From: Knoellia sinensis KCTC 19936
GTDB taxonomy: Bacteria; Actinomycetota; Actinomycetes; Actinomycetales; Dermatophilaceae
NCBI RefSeq assembly: GCF_000768705.1
Contig: NZ_AVPJ01000001.1
Location: 434,001 to 498,000 of the forward strand
Direction of reading: 5' to 3'
DNA: 64,000 nucleotides
Positions within the stretch are counted from its first letter, which is position 1, and each line of letters opens with the position of its first letter. The notes beneath the pieces were generated by a model, which was given only the letters and a program-made list of their open reading frames with translations, was not told the DNA's origin and did no database searches. The position numbers and the translations under genes are program-made. Of this stretch, positions 27,475-36,241 are shown piece by piece.

Positions 27475-27549
27475 GGAACCCACCGTATGCCGTCCGCTCA
27501 CCTTCGCGATCCACGGACCCGCCTCGACCCGGACTGGTTGACTGACGAC

Positions 27550-28203
27550 ATGGAGTGGCAGCTGCTCGCGTCCCTGGCCCCGGACGAACGCGTGGCGCTG
27601 CTCTCGAGGACCACTCTGCGCCACTACCGCCGCGCCGAGACCCTGGTGTCGGAGGGCGATCCCTCGGACAGCCTCCACCTGGTCGAGGCCGGGCGACTGG
27701 CCGTGCGCGTGTCGACCAAGGATGGCAACACCGCCACCCTCAACATCATCGGGCCGGGCGACTTCTTCGGCGAGCTGTCGCTCCTCCACGACCTGGCGCC
27801 GGCGAGGTCTGCCAGTGTCGTCGCCCTGGAGCCCGCGAGGACGCGTTCACTGTCGGCCAGCGCCTTCGCTGCCCTGAGGCTCACCCACCGAGGTGCCGAC
27901 CAACTCCTCCTCCAGTTCATCGGTCGACGCGTGGAGGAACTCTCGGCTCGGCTGGTCGAGGTCATGTACGAGGACCTCGACCGGCGCATGGAGCGGCGCC
28001 TCAAGGAGCTGGCCGAGACCTTCGCGGACGGCCCGACTGGCCCCGTACAGATCCCGCTGACCCAGGAGCAGCTCGCCCAGATCGTCGGTGGCACGCGCCC
28101 CAGCATCAACGAGGCGTTGCAGACACTCGCCGAACGTGGCGTCGTCGAACTGGGTCGGGGCCGGATCACGGTGCTCGACCGCCGCGCCCTGTCTGCGGAC
28201 TGA
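27550..28203 (+). CDS. Crp/Fnr-family transcriptional regulator
   Basis: 217 aa from ATG 27550. The cyclic-nucleotide-binding domain (about residues 1-125) has the phosphate-binding cassette GDFFGELSLLHDLAPARSASV, keeping the Arg that contacts cyclic nucleotide. The C-terminal winged helix (about 150-215) includes TQEQLAQIVGGTRPSINEAL. An ATG at 27487 is possible, but its codons are poorly GC-biased and it would lie 12 bases from the divergent gene. It ends one base from the convergent MFS-cNMP gene, which also carries this sensor domain. Confidence 0.87.
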   Translation: MEWQLLASLAPDERVALLSRTTLRHYRRAETLVSEGDPSDSLHLVEAGRLAVRVSTKDGNTATLNIIGPGDFFGELSLLHDLAPARSASVVALEPARTRSLSASAFAALRLTHRGADQLLLQFIGRRVEELSARLVEVMYEDLDRRMERRLKELAETFADGPTGPVQIPLTQEQLAQIVGGTRPSINEALQTLAERGVVELGRGRITVLDRRALSAD

Positions 28204-28204
28204 G

Positions 28205-29908
28205 TCAGACGCTCAACCGCCGGGCGACGATCTCGTCCGCCGCGCGACGCGAGTCGCCCACTCCGCTGACGGCGCCGAGGAAGTCCGCACGCCCGATCGC
28301 GAGCAGCTCGGTCTGTTCGAGGGTCGTGACGGTTGCCGTCCGTGGGACGTCACGAATGAGCCCGATCTCACCGAAGAAGTCACCGGCACGCTCGACGCGC
28401 AACAGTTCGCCGCGCCCCGTGACCTCCACCGAGCCCGAGACGATGACGTAGAAGCGGTCAGCGTCCTCGCCCTCACGCAGGACCACGGTTCCGGCCGGGA
28501 CCGACACCTCCTCCGCAGCGTGGCCCAGGGCCTCAAGGGTCGGGGGCGCGAGAGGTTCGAAGATCCCGATCGAGCGGAGGAGCTCGACGTGGTCGGGTGC
28601 GGTCAGTCGGGCGTCGAGGTGGCGCATCCTCCGGAGTGTCGTCAACGTGTAGGCCGCCACGACGATGCCCACTGCCGCGATCGACTCACGGAAGCCGATG
28701 CCATGGATGAGCAACGGTGCCACGGCGGCTCCGAGCGCCATCGCCCCGATGAGGGCGCTCTCGACGGCGCCGTAGACGCGCGAGATCACCTCGTCGGTGG
28801 CGAGGCGCTGCGGGATCGTCTCGAGACCGAGGTTGACCCACGGATCCGAGAGCCCGATGAGGATGAGTGCTGCGAACACCACCACCGGGGAGGGGAAGGC
28901 CGCCAGTCCGATCATGGGGAGCGACCAGCCGAGGACGCCGATGGCCATGTCCTGACCCAGGCGCCCCTTCCCCACCCGGGTCAGGACCACGGCACCGCCG
29001 GCGACGGTGGCACACCCCATGACCGCGTCGAGGTAGCCGACACCCTGCGGCCCGGTGCGGAGGATGTCGACGGCAATGATCACGGTGAAGACGGTGAGCG
29101 TTCCCCAGACGAACCCCTGGGCTGCCGCCAGCAGCGCGACGGTGCGCAGGTCCCTGTCGCGCCAGACGAACGTGAATCCGAGAGCGAGTTCACGGAAGAA
29201 GCCAAGACCGGCAGGTTCCTCCCCACCATCCGCGTCGTCCTCAGCCTCGCCCCGCTCGGTCGCCCCGGACTCGCCGGGCCCACCCGCGCCGACGGTGCTG
29301 GTGACCCTGACGGCGGCCACCATCGCGATGGACCACAGATAGCTGGCGACGTTGACGAGGAAGACGACCCAGATGTCGACCACACCCAGCAGGAGCGCAC
29401 CCAATGCCGGCCCGGCGAAGGTGGCGATGTTCTCGAGGTTCGACGCCACGGCATTCGATGCGGTCAGCTCGTCGGGACGGTTCACCAGTTTGGGGATGAG
29501 CCCCGCCTGGGCCGACCGGAAGGGCGAGCCCACGACGGAGACGACGACACCCAGGACATAGACGAGGATCGAGGGTCCGTCCACGGCGACGATGACCGCT
29601 GCGAGTCCCACCAGGACTGCGCGGATCACATCGATGACGATCATGAAGGTGCGCCGGGGCACCTTGTCGGCAATGACGGATCCCACGGGACCTGCGACGG
29701 CGATCGCGACGAAACGCGCGGCGGTGAACGCCCCCACCGCGGCGGCGCCGCCATCCAGGTACGCCCAGACCGTCAGCGCCGTCGCGTAGGCCCAGTCCCC
29801 GATCACGGAGGCAAAGAAGGCCAGCTGGATCCGCCGGAGGTTCGTGTTGGCGAGCACGCGACGCAGGGAGCTGCGTGTCGCCTCACCCTGCTCCGTGATC
29901 GTTGACAT
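28205..29908 (-). CDS. MFS transporter fused to a cyclic-nucleotide-binding domain
   Basis: 567 aa from ATG 29908. About 12 membrane helices span residues 20-430, with an acidic cytoplasmic loop near 230-250 (rich in Glu, Asp and Gly). Residues ~445-560 form a Crp-like sensor with the cassette GDFFGEIGLIRDVPRTATV, including the conserved Arg. Such fusions are predicted to be gated by cAMP or a related nucleotide. Its stop lies one base from the stop of the convergent Crp-like gene. The transported substrate is unknown. Confidence 0.88.
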   Translation of the reverse strand: MSTITEQGEATRSSLRRVLANTNLRRIQLAFFASVIGDWAYATALTVWAYLDGGAAAVGAFTAARFVAIAVAGPVGSVIADKVPRRTFMIVIDVIRAVLVGLAAVIVAVDGPSILVYVLGVVVSVVGSPFRSAQAGLIPKLVNRPDELTASNAVASNLENIATFAGPALGALLLGVVDIWVVFLVNVASYLWSIAMVAAVRVTSTVGAGGPGESGATERGEAEDDADGGEEPAGLGFFRELALGFTFVWRDRDLRTVALLAAAQGFVWGTLTVFTVIIAVDILRTGPQGVGYLDAVMGCATVAGGAVVLTRVGKGRLGQDMAIGVLGWSLPMIGLAAFPSPVVVFAALILIGLSDPWVNLGLETIPQRLATDEVISRVYGAVESALIGAMALGAAVAPLLIHGIGFRESIAAVGIVVAAYTLTTLRRMRHLDARLTAPDHVELLRSIGIFEPLAPPTLEALGHAAEEVSVPAGTVVLREGEDADRFYVIVSGSVEVTGRGELLRVERAGDFFGEIGLIRDVPRTATVTTLEQTELLAIGRADFLGAVSGVGDSRRAADEIVARRLSV

Positions 29909-29975
29909 GCTCGGACGGTAGGAGCGACCGAAGCGCCGGACTGTCGGCCAGCCGACACAACGGCTGGCGACTTTC

Positions 29976-30893
29976 TCAGTCCGAAGGGGGCGCGGCTCTC
30001 CCCGTGACGCGCTCGATGACCTGGCTCGCGGCGGCATACACATCGGTCTCGCCGGAGGCGACCGCAGAGGCGAGGTCGGCCGAGACGAGACCGCCCTCGG
30101 CACCGAGTCGTCGACGCAGTTCGGCAAGCGCGATCGCCTCGATCTCGGACCGCGCCCGCTCGCTGCGGCGTGTGCTGAGCGCCCCTGATTCGCCCAGCCA
30201 GTTCCGGTGTGCCTCGAGGGATTCGACAAGCTCCGGTATGCCGTCTCCGCGGCTCGCGACGGTCCTCACCACCGGGGTGCGCCAGTCGACGGACCGCTCC
30301 CGGTTGCCGAGCTGGATCATGTGCCGGAGGTCGCGGACCGTGTCGTCGGCACCGTCGCGGTCGGCCTTGTTGACGACGAAGAGGTCACCGATCTCGAGGA
30401 TGCCGGCCTTGGCGGCCTGGATGCCGTCTCCCATTCCCGGCGCGACGATGACCACCGTCGTGTCAGCGCGCGCGGCGACCTCGACCTCGGACTGCCCCAC
30501 ACCCACGGTCTCGACGAGGACGACGTCGAAGCCCGCCGCGTCGAGGACGCGCAGTGCCTGCGGTGTCGCGAACGACAACCCACCGAGGTGCCCTCGCGAG
30601 GCGACAGAGCGGATGAAGACACCGGAGTCGGTGGCGTGCTGCTCCATCCGGATCCGGTCGCCGAGGAGGGCTCCCCCCGAGAACGGGGAGGACGGATCGA
30701 CGGCCAGCACCGCGACGCGCTTGCCCCGGTCGCGGAAAGCGGCGATCAGGGCGGCTGTCGTCGTCGACTTGCCCACTCCTGGCGAACCGGTGAGGCCGAT
30801 GACGTGGGCGCCGCCGGAGTGCGGGGCCAGCGCCGCCATGACCTCGGGCAGCGCAGGGTGGCCGTCCTCGACGAGCGAGATGAGTCGGGCCAC
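29976..30893 (-). CDS. meaB: Methylmalonyl/ethylmalonyl-CoA mutase-associated GTPase MeaB
   Basis: P-loop GTPase that protects and reloads B12-dependent acyl-CoA mutases. Walker A GSPGVGKST lies near residues 35-43; VLAVDPSSPFSGGALLGDR, ETVGVGQSEVEVA and VVNKADRDGA are family motifs. 305 aa from GTG 30893. MeaB-like sequence (VDVPSLVAEAREGRSRAV) continues upstream in the same frame for 18-20 codons with no ATG, GTG, TTG or CTG before the thiolase stop, and part of it forms a perfect hairpin. The true start is therefore uncertain. The partner mutase gene is at 54100-56196. Confidence 0.88.
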   Translation of the reverse strand: MARLISLVEDGHPALPEVMAALAPHSGGAHVIGLTGSPGVGKSTTTAALIAAFRDRGKRVAVLAVDPSSPFSGGALLGDRIRMEQHATDSGVFIRSVASRGHLGGLSFATPQALRVLDAAGFDVVLVETVGVGQSEVEVAARADTTVVIVAPGMGDGIQAAKAGILEIGDLFVVNKADRDGADDTVRDLRHMIQLGNRERSVDWRTPVVRTVASRGDGIPELVESLEAHRNWLGESGALSTRRSERARSEIEAIALAELRRRLGAEGGLVSADLASAVASGETDVYAAASQVIERVTGRAAPPSD

Positions 30894-30905
30894 CGCACGC
30901 GAACG

Positions 30906-30936
30906 CCCCTCTCTCGCTTCAGCAACGAGAGAGGGG
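30906..30936. other. 11-bp perfect hairpin at the meaB 5' end
   Basis: CCCCTCTCTCG (30906-30916) and CGAGAGAGGGG (30926-30936) pair perfectly around a 9-base loop. It lies between the thiolase stop and the first usable meaB start, yet on the minus strand it also encodes MeaB-like residues with codons rare here (TCT, GTT, GCT, AGA). It could attenuate transcription or hide the ribosome-binding region. Confidence 0.6.
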
Positions 30937-30998
30937 ACGTCGACGGTACGGGGTGTCGTCGCGATGGCGCTGCCCCTGTGCTTCGAGATGCCGGTCGA

Positions 30999-32216
30999 TC
31001 AGCTCTCGGACGGCACGGTGAGGAGCAGTGCGTCGCCCTGACCGCCGCCGCCACAGAGGGCCGCCGCGCCGGTGCCACCACCACGACGCTTGAGCTCGTG
31101 GGCCAAGGTGAGGACGACACGGGCGCCGGACATGCCCAGCGGGTGGCCCATGGCGATGGCCCCACCGTTGGGGTTGACCTTGTCGGCGTCGAGGCCGAGG
31201 TCCTTGGCGGAGGCCAGGCCGACCGCGGCGAACGCCTCGTTGATCTCGATGACGGCGAGGTCCGAGGGGCTGATGCCCGCGCGGTCGCACGCCTTCTTGA
31301 TCGCGTTGGCCGGCTGGCTCTGCAGGCTGGAGTCCGGGCCGGCGACGACGCCGTGGGCACCGATCTCGGCGAGCCACTCGAGGCCCAGCTCCTGCGCCTT
31401 GGACTTCTTCATGACGACGACGGCCGCGGCACCATCGGAGATCTGCGATGCGGATCCCGCGGTGATCGTGCCGTCCTTGGCGAAGGCCGGGCGCAGCTTC
31501 GACAGCGACTCGGCGGTCGTGTCGGCGCGGATGCCCTCGTCCTCCTTGAACTCGATCGGGTCGCCCTTGCGCTGCGGGATGGAGACCGAGACGACCTCGT
31601 CGTCGAAGAAGCCGTCCTTCCACGCCTTGGCCGCGAGCTGGTGGCTCCGGGCCGCGAACTCGTCCTGCTCCTCGCGGGTGAACGCGTTGGCGTCGACGTT
31701 GTTGGCCTCGGTGAGGGAACCCATCGCCTGGTTCGTGAGGATGTCGTAGAGGCCGTCGAAGGCCATCGAGTCCTGGAGCGTGGTGTCGCCGTACTTGTAG
31801 CCGTCGCGGCTCTTGGGCAGCAGGTGGGGAGCGTTGGTCATCGACTCCTGGCCACCGGCCACGACGATGTCGAACTCACCGGCGCGGACGAGCTGGTCCG
31901 CGAGCGCGATGGCGTCGAGGCCGGAGAGGCAGACCTTGTTGACGGTGAGCGCCGGGACGTCCATCGGGATGCCGGCCTTGACCGCGGCCTGACGAGCGGG
32001 GATCTGCCCCTCGCCCGCGGTGAGGACCTGGCCCATGATCACGTAGTCGACGTCCTCGGGCTTCACGCCGGACTTCTCGAGGGCGCCCTTGATGGCGAAG
32101 CCGCCGAGGTCGGAGCCACTGAAGCCCTTGAGGCTCCCGCTCATGCGTCCCATCGGGGTCCTCGCCCCCGCGACGATGACAGTGGGGTCGGTGTTCTGGG
32201 TCGAGGCGGTGCTCAC
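30999..32216 (-). CDS. Acetyl-CoA acetyltransferase (thiolase)
   Basis: 405 aa from GTG 32216, preceded by GGAGG. Active-site Cys96 is in [10 protein letters not shown], His358 in [10 protein letters not shown] and Cys388 in the final CGGGGQG. It condenses two acetyl-CoA to acetoacetyl-CoA, the first step of the ethylmalonyl-CoA pathway and of PHB metabolism; degradative use is equally possible. It lies next to mce and ccr (divergent) and upstream of meaB, which supports the carbon-assimilation role. Confidence 0.93.
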   Translation of the reverse strand: MSTASTQNTDPTVIVAGARTPMGRMSGSLKGFSGSDLGGFAIKGALEKSGVKPEDVDYVIMGQVLTAGEGQIPARQAAVKAGIPMDVPALTVNKVCLSGLDAIALADQLVRAGEFDIVVAGGQESMTNAPHLLPKSRDGYKYGDTTLQDSMAFDGLYDILTNQAMGSLTEANNVDANAFTREEQDEFAARSHQLAAKAWKDGFFDDEVVSVSIPQRKGDPIEFKEDEGIRADTTAESLSKLRPAFAKDGTITAGSASQISDGAAAVVVMKKSKAQELGLEWLAEIGAHGVVAGPDSSLQSQPANAIKKACDRAGISPSDLAVIEINEAFAAVGLASAKDLGLDADKVNPNGGAIAMGHPLGMSGARVVLTLAHELKRRGGGTGAAALCGGGGQGDALLLTVPSES

Positions 32217-32385
32217 TGCGTGTCCTCCAACGTCGATGTCGGGCGCCGAGCGCCCACGGTTGCTCTCGATGCTAGTCACTCGGCCGCGAGGCGCCCACCC
32301 CCACTGTGACCGACGTCCCTGAGGTGTCGATCAACACACTCTTTGGACCTGTCTGCGGAGCCCTGACGTCTTTAGGCTTCGGGGC

Positions 32386-32832
32386 ATGACTGCACCCTCC
32401 CCTGTCTCGGGCCTGTTCACGGCGATCGACCACGTCGGCGTCGCCGTGCGCGACCTCGACGAGGCCATCGCGTTCTACCGCGACACCTATGGGATGACGC
32501 TGGCTCACGAAGAGGTCAACGAGGAGCAGGGCGTGCGTGAGGCGATGATGGCGGTCGGGGATTCCGGCTCGCACATCCAGTTGCTCGCCCCTCTGTCCCC
32601 GGAGTCGACGATCGCGAAGTTCATCGACCGCTCCGGTCCCGGAGTCCAGCAGGTCGCCTACCGCGTCGAGGACATCGACGGTGTGAGCGCGACGCTGCGT
32701 GAGCGGGGCGTTCGACTGCTCTACGACACCCCGAAGCGCGGGACGTCCAACTCGCGCGTGAACTTCATCCACCCCAAGGACGCCGGCGGCATCCTCGTCG
32801 AGCTCGTCGAGCCCACGACCGACGCCCACTGA
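32386..32832 (+). CDS. mce: Methylmalonyl/ethylmalonyl-CoA epimerase
   Basis: 148 aa glyoxalase-fold protein. Metal ligands are visible as His16 (AIDHVGVAV), the SHIQLLAPL segment and the Glu in GGILVELVE. It racemises the 2-position of methylmalonyl-CoA and, in organisms with Ccr, also ethylmalonyl-CoA. Seventy-five bases upstream of ccr and divergent from the thiolase gene. The neighbours strongly favour a role in the ethylmalonyl-CoA route. Confidence 0.93.
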   Translation: MTAPSPVSGLFTAIDHVGVAVRDLDEAIAFYRDTYGMTLAHEEVNEEQGVREAMMAVGDSGSHIQLLAPLSPESTIAKFIDRSGPGVQQVAYRVEDIDGVSATLRERGVRLLYDTPKRGTSNSRVNFIHPKDAGGILVELVEPTTDAH

Positions 32833-32907
32833 TCCCCGGCTGGGCTCGACCGCCCAGTCACCGCATCACCTGACCTGCCCCACCCAGATCAAGGAGCACC
32901 ACCTCTC

Positions 32908-34248
32908 ATGGACCAGATCCGCGACGCCATCCTCAGCGGTGACCGCACGGAGGAGACCTACGCGAACCTCTCCATCCCCGCGACCTACCGGGCGGCAACC
33001 GTCCACAAGGACGAGGTGGGCATGTTCGAGGGCCTCGCCTCCCGCGACAAGGACCCGCGCAAGTCGCTCCACATCGACGAGGTTCCTGTCCCGGAGCTGG
33101 CCCCGGGTGAGGCTCTCGTTGCCGTCATGGCGAGCGCGATCAACTACAACACCGTCTGGACCTCGATCTTCGAGCCGGTCTCGACGTTCGGCTTCCTCGA
33201 GCGCTACGGACGCACCTCCGAGTACGCCAAGCGCCACGACCTGCCGTACCACATCGTCGGCTCCGACCTCGCCGGCGTCGTCCTGCGCACCGGTCCCGGC
33301 GTCGGCAAGTGGAAGCCCGGCCAGGAGGTCGTCGCCCACTGCCTCAGTGTCGAGCTCGAGGACGCGGACGGCCACAACGACACGATGCTCGACCCGCAGC
33401 AGCGCATCTGGGGCTTCGAGACGAACTTCGGCGGCCTCGCCGAGCTCGCCATCGTCAAGGCGAACCAGCTCATGCCCAAGCCGACCCACCTGTCGTGGGA
33501 AGAGGCGGCGTCGCCCGGCCTGGTGAACAGCACGGCATACCGTCAGCTCATCTCCAAGAACGGTGCCGCGCTCAAGCTCGGTGACCGCGTTCTCATCTGG
33601 GGCGCCTCCGGTGGCCTCGGCTCCTACGCGACCCAGATGGCTCTGGCCGCCGGCGCCACCCCGATCTGTGTCGTCTCCTCCCCCGAGAAGGCCGAGATCT
33701 GCCGCGCCATGGGTGCCGAGCTGATCATCGACCGCAACGCCGAGGGCTACAAGTTCTGGAACGACGACAACACCGAGCAGGACCCCAAGGAGTGGCAGCG
33801 CCTCGGCAAGAAGATCCGTGAGCTCACGGGCGGCCACGACGTCGACATCGTCTTCGAGCACCCGGGCCGCGAGACCTTCGGTGCGTCGGTCTACGTCGCA
33901 CGCAAGGGCGGCACGATCGTCACCTGCGCGTCGACCTCGGGCTACATGCACGAGTACGACAACCGCTACCTCTGGATGAACCTCAAGAACATCCTCTCGT
34001 CGCACTTCGCGAACTACCGCGAGGCGTGGGAGGCCAACGAGCTCATCAACCGTGGCCTCATCCACCCGACCCTGAGCAAGACCTACGCCCTCGAGGAGGT
34101 CGGCCAGGCCGCGCTCGACGTCCACAAGAACGCCCACCAGGGCAAGGTCGGCGTCCTCACGCTCGCCCCCGAGGCGGGTCTGGGCATCAGTGACCCCGAG
34201 AAGCGCGCGAAGTACGAAGCAGAGATCAACCGCTTCCGCGACGCCTGA
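32908..34248 (+). CDS. ccr: Crotonyl-CoA carboxylase/reductase
   Basis: 446 aa zinc-less medium-chain dehydrogenase that reductively carboxylates crotonyl-CoA to ethylmalonyl-CoA with NADPH and CO2. The four CO2-binding residues known from Kitasatospora Ccr are present: Asn81 (INYNTVW), Phe170-Glu171 (WGFETNFGG) and the His at 366 (SSHFANY). The nucleotide-binding loop is WGASGGLGSYA near 231. It is therefore a true carboxylase, not a plain enoyl reductase. A strong terminator follows the stop. Key enzyme of the ethylmalonyl-CoA pathway and of polyketide extender supply. Confidence 0.96.
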   Translation: MDQIRDAILSGDRTEETYANLSIPATYRAATVHKDEVGMFEGLASRDKDPRKSLHIDEVPVPELAPGEALVAVMASAINYNTVWTSIFEPVSTFGFLERYGRTSEYAKRHDLPYHIVGSDLAGVVLRTGPGVGKWKPGQEVVAHCLSVELEDADGHNDTMLDPQQRIWGFETNFGGLAELAIVKANQLMPKPTHLSWEEAASPGLVNSTAYRQLISKNGAALKLGDRVLIWGASGGLGSYATQMALAAGATPICVVSSPEKAEICRAMGAELIIDRNAEGYKFWNDDNTEQDPKEWQRLGKKIRELTGGHDVDIVFEHPGRETFGASVYVARKGGTIVTCASTSGYMHEYDNRYLWMNLKNILSSHFANYREAWEANELINRGLIHPTLSKTYALEEVGQAALDVHKNAHQGKVGVLTLAPEAGLGISDPEKRAKYEAEINRFRDA

Positions 34249-34275
34249 GGATCCCCCTCACTTCAGCTTCATCCG

Positions 34276-34309
34276 AGCCAGCCCACCGGTGTATGCCGGT
34301 GGGCTGGCT
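34276..34309 (+). terminator. Strong terminator hairpin after ccr
   Basis: AGCCAGCCCACCGG (34276-34289) pairs perfectly over 14 bp with CCGGTGGGCTGGCT (34296-34309) around the six-base loop TGTATG. The loop and right arm create one copy of the window-wide octamer GTATGCCG. It lies 28 bases after the ccr stop. The remaining ~180 bases to the next gene hold another GTATGCCG at 34391 and no convincing gene. Confidence 0.85.
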
Positions 34310-34492
34310 TCGTCTCGGCGTCACCTGCGCCCTTGGGTCCGCGGCGCTTGCGCCCTCCGGACGGCGCTAGCGAGACGCCGGCCGACTTCCGTATGCCGTG
34401 CGGCGTGCGTACTCATGGCCGGCGTCCCGACGCACCGTCCGGTGGGCGCCACGCACCGCTCCCGGGTCGCCAGCGATCGCTCTCGTTCGGGC

Positions 34493-35833
34493 TTACTGGT
34501 GGCGCTGGCGGGGAATGATGACCTCGTCGACGAGGAGCAGCACGGCGGCGGCGACGGGAATCGCGAGCAGCGCTCCGAGCACGCCGAGGAGGGTGCCTCC
34601 CGCGAGTGCCGCGACCACGGTCATGGCGCCGGGGACGGACACCGTGCGCTGCATGATCCGCGGCGCGACGACGTAGTTCTCGATCTGCTGGTAGACGATG
34701 TAGTAGATCCCGGCGATGAGGGCCGTCCTCGGCTCGTGGAAGAACGCGACGAGGCACACGATGACGGCACCGAGGGTCGCACCGACCATGGGGATGAGGC
34801 CGAGGAAGCCGACCACAACGGCGAGCACGGCGGCATACGGGATGCCCAGCACGGTCATCATGACGTAGCTGAGGACAGCGTTGATGGTCGCGATGCCGAC
34901 CTGGCCGATGGCGTAGGAGCCGGTCCGCCGCATGATCTCCTCGCTGAGCTCCGAGACCCGGCTGCGGCGGCTCGCCGGCACCATCGAGTAGGCCACTCGC
35001 TTCATCTTGGGCAGTGACGCGAGGAAGTAGAGGGTGAGGACGAGGACGGTGAAGGTCTGGAAGACACCGTTGACCACAGCGCGCCCAGCACCGAGGACAC
35101 CGCCGAGGACCGAGCTGATGAAGGTCTGGTCCGTGATTCGCTTGTTGAACTCCTCGCGGATCTTGTCGACCGCGTCGTAGTTCTTGTCGAGTTCCTGAAC
35201 CCATCGTGAATCGAGGATGCGGTCGAGGTAGGTGGGAGCCTGCTGGACGAGCTCAGCGCCCTGGGTGACGACCGGCGGGAACACGAGCAGCCCCAGAAAT
35301 GTGAAGACGAGGACGAGTCCGGCGAACACGATGCCGACCGCCAGTGAGCGCTTCAGGCCTCGCCGGCAGAGGGACTCGACCACGGGGTTGAGGGCGAGGG
35401 TCAGGAACAGGGCGACGACGAGGATGGTGATGGTCGTCGCGAGACGTCCGAGTGAGTTCCACAGACCGATGGCGAGGAGTGCACCGATCGCCCCGACGAA
35501 ACCGAGGTAGAAGGGCGAGTGGCGGTTCATCGGTCGGCCCATTTCGCCGAACTGCGTCTGGCCCGTCGACGAGCCAGAGGCATCCGCCGCACTGGCACCG
35601 GCGGCGGCCCCCGCCGCGGCGCCTGCAGCGGCGGCCTGCTTGAGCGGGGCCTTCGCGGCGCCCTCCCCCGTCCCTGAGCCTTCGGAACCCTCCCCCAGCA
35701 CGTCCTGGATCAGGCTGCGCTCCAACTGCTCGTCCTCGTGGTGGATCCGGTTGCTCTCGCGCAGTGAGTCCCGCTGACGGGTGCGGTAGGCACGCCAGTT
35801 GCGGATCGAGTTCTTGCCCCAGCTCAGGTTCAC
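34493..35833 (-). CDS. AI-2E family transporter (PerM-like)
   Basis: 446 aa from GTG 35833. A ~100-residue charged then Ala/Gly-rich cytoplasmic N-terminus precedes about eight membrane helices (e.g. TTITILVVALFLTLALNPVV; VLSYVMMTVLGIPYAAVLAV). Typical segments are ALNPVVESLCRRGLKR and GFLGLIPMVGATLGA, with PRIMQRTVSVPGAMTVVAA near the C-terminus. The family includes the AI-2 exporter TqsA and Na+/H+ antiporters; the substrate here is unknown. The long Ala-rich N-terminal extension is unusual. Confidence 0.87.
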   Translation of the reverse strand: MNLSWGKNSIRNWRAYRTRQRDSLRESNRIHHEDEQLERSLIQDVLGEGSEGSGTGEGAAKAPLKQAAAAGAAAGAAAGASAADASGSSTGQTQFGEMGRPMNRHSPFYLGFVGAIGALLAIGLWNSLGRLATTITILVVALFLTLALNPVVESLCRRGLKRSLAVGIVFAGLVLVFTFLGLLVFPPVVTQGAELVQQAPTYLDRILDSRWVQELDKNYDAVDKIREEFNKRITDQTFISSVLGGVLGAGRAVVNGVFQTFTVLVLTLYFLASLPKMKRVAYSMVPASRRSRVSELSEEIMRRTGSYAIGQVGIATINAVLSYVMMTVLGIPYAAVLAVVVGFLGLIPMVGATLGAVIVCLVAFFHEPRTALIAGIYYIVYQQIENYVVAPRIMQRTVSVPGAMTVVAALAGGTLLGVLGALLAIPVAAAVLLLVDEVIIPRQRHQ

Positions 35834-35887
35834 GTCGCCTCCTCGGTCGGCAGCCTAGTTGCCGGACCATGTGGGTCGGCGGAACGC

Positions 35888-36187
35888 TCAGCGGAACGCG
35901 CCGCGTGGGTGGCGCCGCTCACGCGCGACCCAGCAGGGAGTGTGCCAGTGGCGGCGGTCTCCGACGCCACCCACCCCTTCCTCGGGCCACGCGACGACGT
36001 GCGCCGTGCGCGGCCAGATGTTCTGTTCGCAGCCTGGGCACAGGTACGTGCGGTCCGACGACTCTCCGGTGAGACGGCGAACGGTCCAGCGCTGACCGGC
36101 ATACATCTCCGTCGTCGTCTGTCCGCGACCGAGGCGACCCATCGCGAGAGGCACGTCGTCGCTGCGGCGTCGGTTGGCGCGGGGCAT
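35888..36187 (-). CDS. Conserved actinobacterial zinc-ribbon-like small protein
   Basis: 99 aa. A basic N-terminus (MPRANRRRSDD) is followed by YLCPGCEQNIWPRTAHVVAW and RRHWHTPCW, with two Cys-x-x-Cys-like ligands plus His/Cys suggesting one zinc site. Similar small proteins are widespread in actinobacteria, often labelled 'ATP/GTP-binding' without evidence. The role is unknown. It follows the sigma-factor gene by 54 bases on the same strand. Confidence 0.7.
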   Translation of the reverse strand: MPRANRRRSDDVPLAMGRLGRGQTTTEMYAGQRWTVRRLTGESSDRTYLCPGCEQNIWPRTAHVVAWPEEGVGGVGDRRHWHTPCWVARERRHPRGAFR

Positions 36188-36241
36188 GCCACCAGCGTCC
36201 CAGAGTCACCGTCCCCACGACGTGGCAGGTCAAGTCCCCCT

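Noticed and set aside
27487-27549. Upstream ATG for the Crp-like regulator
   Set aside because: It lies 12 bases from the divergent gene start, has no ribosome-binding site and weak third-position GC; kept only as an alternative.
32843-32907. Regulatory element between mce and ccr
   Set aside because: I see only an AAGGAG ribosome-binding site for ccr and no convincing promoter or riboswitch fold.
34311-34492. Possible small gene between the ccr terminator and the AI-2E-type transporter
   Set aside because: Frames there are Arg/Ala-rich with no start context or known motif; I see only scattered inverted repeats and one GTATGCCG.
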